Positions 14,551 to 16,180 of a stretch of DNA of 16,180 nt are shown here, piece by piece (the stretch's first letter is position 1; every line of letters starts with the position of its first letter). The notes under the pieces are model-generated. The model saw nothing but the letters and a program-made list of their open reading frames with translations, did not search any database and was not told where the DNA came from. A program made the translations under genes and the position numbers. The stretch is from Solirubrobacterales bacterium (GTDB taxonomy: Bacteria; Actinomycetota; Thermoleophilia; Solirubrobacterales; 70-9), in NCBI GenBank assembly GCA_030152805.1, contig JASLIG010000046.1, positions 1 to 16,180 on the forward strand. Direction: 5' to 3'.

Positions 14551-16180
14551 TCAGTAAGTCCTCTCTTGCGGTTCCCACTGGGTGATCGTCACCTCGGAGT
14601 AGGAGATCTCGGGACCGTCGTCGTTCAGCTGCAAGTCGATGTGCTTGAGCCACTCCTCATCATTGCGCTCCGGGAAGTCCGTCCTGTACTGAGCGCCACG
14701 GCTCTCCTTGCGCTCGAGCGCGGCGACGCAGGTGCACTCGGCGTTGTCGAGCATGTAGCCGAGCTCGATCGCGCCGAGCAGATCCTGGTTGAAGATCGAT
14801 CCCTTGTCGTCGATGTAGGCGCTCTCGGCCTCGTCCTTGAGCCGGCGCACCGTCTCCAGGGCCTCCTGGATCCCAGCCTCGTCGCGGAAGACCGCGACCT
14901 TGGCGTCCATGATCGTGCCCAGATCCTGCTTGATCTCGGAGACCCGGCGGCCGGAACCCTTCTCGCGGGCGGAGATCGCGTCGATCGTCGCCTGCTCGGC
15001 CTCGAGCACCGCTTTCGAAGGTCGCGAGCCCTCCGTCCGCTTTGCGCGGGCGGCTGCGTCGGCGCCGGAGCGGCGGCCGAAGATCAGCGTGTCGAGCAGT
15101 GAGTTGGCGCCAAGTCGGTTGCCGCCGTGGACGGAGACGCAGGCGACCTCGCCGGCGGCGTAGAGACCAGGGATGTCGGTGCGGCCGTCGACGTCGGTCT
15201 TCACCCCGCCCATCGTGTAGTGGTTGCCCGGCTTGATGTGGATCGGTTCCCTGGTGATGTCGACGCCGGCGAAGTCGCGGCCGACGAGGACGATCTCGCG
15301 CAGCGCCTCGTGCACGCGCTTTTTCGGCACCACGGTGATGTCGAGGGCGACGGTGCCGTCCGGGAAGCCGCGACCCTCGTTGATCTCGGTCTGCTCGGCG
15401 CGCGAGACGACGTCGCGCGAGGCCAACTCCATCTTGTTGGGCGCGTAGCGTTCCATGAAACGTTCGCCGTCCTTGTTGAGTAGGTGAGCGCCCTCGCCGC
15501 GAGCGCCCTCGGTGATCAGGAAGCCCTTGCCGGCCAGCGTCGTCGGGTGATACTGGATCATCTCCATGTCCATCAGCTTCGCCCCGGCCCGGTAGGCCAT
15601 CGCGATGCCGTCGCCGGTGCAGATCAGGGCGTTGGTGGTCGGCTTCCAAACCTGGCCGTTGCCGCCGCTGGCGAGGATCACCGACTTAGCCTGGAAGAGC
15701 TCCATCGAGCCATCGGCGATGTTGCGGGTGACGACGCCGCAGCACTCGCCGTTCTCGTCGAGCGCCAGCGCCGAGCAGAACCACTCCTCGTAGCGGGCGA
15801 CCTGCTCGGAGTGCTTCATCAGCTGCTCGTAGAGCACGTGCATGATCGCCTGGCCGGTGATGTCGGCGACGTAGTAGGTGCGGGCGGCGGAGGCGCCGCC
15901 GAACGCGCGGGTGCCGAGCTTCCCCTCCTCGTCGCGGTGGAAGGTGACGCCGAGATGCTCGAGGTGGAGGATCTCCTCCGGCGCCTCGCGGCACATGATC
16001 TCGATTGCGTCCTGGTCGCCGAGGTAGTCGGAGCCCTTGATCGTGTCGAAGGCGTGCGACTCCCAGGAGTCCTCGGGGTTGAGGGCCGCGTTGATGCCGC
16101 CCTGCGCGGCGTTGGAGTGCGACCGCACCGGGTGCACCTTCGAGATGATGCCCACGGACGCGCCGGAGCGGGCGGCGCTG
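14551..16180 (-). CDS. sdhA: Succinate dehydrogenase/fumarate reductase flavoprotein subunit (5' end outside window)
   Basis: About 543 C-terminal residues of the catalytic flavoprotein; the frame stays open to the right edge, so the N-terminal FAD GxGxxG strand is missing. The GTG at 16155 is internal, since the upstream codons read AARSGAS, continuing the family sequence. Visible signatures: RSHSNAAQGG (the His that carries covalent FAD), the dicarboxylate-site segments HPTTLAG and LITEGARGEGAHL, RDVVSRA with its catalytic-type Arg, GNHYTMGG, and GGNRLGANSLLD. It interconverts succinate and fumarate in the citric acid cycle or anaerobic respiration; direction is not decidable here. The C-terminal domain (about 14551-14900) is complete. 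It is the first visible gene of sdhA-sdhB-sdhE; any upstream gene or promoter lies outside. Confidence 0.96.
   Translation of the reverse strand, partial: SAARSGASVGIISKVHPVRSHSNAAQGGINAALNPEDSWESHAFDTIKGSDYLGDQDAIEIMCREAPEEILHLEHLGVTFHRDEEGKLGTRAFGGASAARTYYVADITGQAIMHVLYEQLMKHSEQVARYEEWFCSALALDENGECCGVVTRNIADGSMELFQAKSVILASGGNGQVWKPTTNALICTGDGIAMAYRAGAKLMDMEMIQYHPTTLAGKGFLITEGARGEGAHLLNKDGERFMERYAPNKMELASRDVVSRAEQTEINEGRGFPDGTVALDITVVPKKRVHEALREIVLVGRDFAGVDITREPIHIKPGNHYTMGGVKTDVDGRTDIPGLYAAGEVACVSVHGGNRLGANSLLDTLIFGRRSGADAAARAKRTEGSRPSKAVLEAEQATIDAISAREKGSGRRVSEIKQDLGTIMDAKVAVFRDEAGIQEALETVRRLKDEAESAYIDDKGSIFNQDLLGAIELGYMLDNAECTCVAALERKESRGAQYRTDFPERNDEEWLKHIDLQLNDDGPEISYSEVTITQWEPQERTY

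Overview
The window is high-GC DNA with dense, mostly short-spaced genes. The gene set suggests a Gram-positive actinobacterial lineage, probably Thermoleophilia/Solirubrobacterales. That placement is inference from lysC-asd order, actinobacterial PadR/MMPL pairing, TAnnnT -10 boxes a few bases before ATG (leaderless style), an anchorless E-type succinate dehydrogenase, and secreted proteins ending in a Cys-containing domain. No rRNA, tRNA, CRISPR array, transposase or phage gene was seen.

Layout. 1-1220 (minus): a PadR repressor gene followed by the start of an MMPL exporter gene that runs off the left edge; a perfect palindrome (1229-1247) overlaps the padR promoter, and a CRP-like palindrome (1253-1272) lies beside it. 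1357-2700 (plus): a secreted subtilisin-type protease. 2743-6600 (plus): a 78-aa protein of unknown function, aspartate kinase (lysC), aspartate-semialdehyde dehydrogenase (asd) and a CPA1 cation/proton antiporter. 6657-6836 (plus): a 59-aa coiled-coil/one-helix membrane protein with a good sigma-70-type promoter. 6846-10223 (minus): a two-gene operon encoding a 954-aa GMC flavoprotein fused to an internally duplicated membrane domain, then a 167-aa membrane protein that looks like a divergent third copy of the module. 10448-12439 (plus): a secreted PstS-like binding protein with a (KEE)n hinge and an extra C-terminal domain. 12469-16180 (minus): sdhA-sdhB-sdhE of an E-type succinate:quinone reductase/fumarate reductase; sdhA is cut by the right edge.

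How the parts work together. lysC and asd are the first two steps of the aspartate family pathway (Lys/Thr/Met and diaminopimelate). The sdh genes form one tightly coupled operon in which a heterodisulfide-reductase-B-like subunit replaces the usual cytochrome b membrane anchor. PadR probably controls itself and the MMPL exporter. The GMC operon appears to be a self-contained membrane-bound alcohol/sugar-type dehydrogenase whose electron acceptor is not evident; it is the best candidate here for an undescribed system. The protease and the PstS-like protein share an unusual preference for GAA/AAA codons and have Shine-Dalgarno leaders, in contrast to the GAG/AAG-using, often leaderless neighbours.
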